In this document: positions 63,984 to 64,000 of the stretch, piece by piece
Numbering within the stretch: position 1 is the first letter of the stretch
Layout of the letters: each line of letters opens with the position of its first letter
Origin: Psychrobacter sp. JCM 18900
GTDB taxonomy: Bacteria > Pseudomonadota > Gammaproteobacteria > Pseudomonadales > Moraxellaceae
Assembly: GCF_904846625.1 (NCBI RefSeq)
Contig: NZ_CAJHBL010000001.1
Span: forward strand, 1-64,000
Direction of reading: 5' to 3'
DNA length: 64,000 bases
The notes under the pieces: model-generated
What the model was told of the DNA's origin: nothing
Seen by the model: only the letters and a program-made list of their open reading frames with translations
Databases searched by the model: none
Translations under genes and position numbers: made by a program

Positions 63984-64000
63984 GTGCCTAGCATTTAATC

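Overview
The window looks like chromosomal DNA of a Psychrobacter-type member of the Moraxellaceae (Gammaproteobacteria). This is inferred from moderate A+T-rich composition, the style of the proteins, and the mix of CopAB copper resistance, Fur-controlled TonB receptors, many LysR regulators and a PhhA/HppD tyrosine pathway. No rRNA, tRNA, CRISPR array, complete insertion sequence or phage was recognised. Layout: (1) 1-3.4 kb is a copper-resistance operon: Tat-exported multicopper oxidase CopA, Met-rich outer-membrane CopB and a DUF305 membrane protein. (2) 3.4-9.4 kb holds enzyme/LysR pairs (old-yellow-enzyme reductase, extradiol dioxygenase-like protein, DoxX) and an apparently orphan NADAR-type antitoxin-like protein. 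(3) 9.7-12.7 kb is the CueR-type copper efflux pair, a two-HMA CopA P-type ATPase followed by cueR, then a PIN-domain protein. (4) 14.3-22.5 kb is a 5-oxoproline utilisation locus equivalent to the Bacillus ycs/kip operon: a DUF1445 D-glutamate-cyclase-like protein, AccB- and AccC-like proteins, PxpB, PxpC, PxpA, an atypical NRAMP-family carrier, and a second biotin-carrier-like protein without the biotinyl lysine, with a divergent IclR regulator. (5) 22.6-32.1 kb is a mixed region: LysR regulators, a 278-bp MITE-like element, a GST, a quinone-oxidoreductase-like protein, an A+T-rich HNH gene, MmuM, an EamA permease and a short-chain dehydrogenase whose N-terminus is out of frame at an A6 tract. 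(6) 32.5-42.1 kb is a surface-glycan cluster: four glycosyltransferases, a further gene broken by a single-base shift in an A5 tract, a small exported protein of 12-residue Val/Lys repeats, a GST, and a PAP2 phosphatase fused to a dual-specificity-phosphatase-like domain. (7) 42.3-47.6 kb has a BASS-family transporter and then a tightly overlapping operon of flavin monooxygenase, a second BASS transporter, an extended SDR and a classical SDR, which looks like a small lipophilic-compound pathway. (8) 47.9-57.2 kb is iron acquisition: two TonB-dependent siderophore receptors each behind a Fur-box-like sequence, a PvdE/SyrD-type ABC exporter, a PepSY membrane reductase-like protein and a siderophore-interacting flavoprotein. 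(9) 57.2-63.9 kb is phenylalanine/tyrosine catabolism: PhhB, PhhA, HppD, a LysR regulator and an aromatic aminotransferase, next to an NhaC-family antiporter. Many convergent gene pairs are separated by strong bidirectional hairpin terminators. No single clearly new defence system was found. The best leads are the lysine-less biotin carrier and non-canonical NRAMP in the 5-oxoproline operon, the solitary NADAR protein, the 12-residue-repeat exported protein, the four-gene FMO/BASS/SDR operon, and two genes that share a one-base deficit in a homopolymer.
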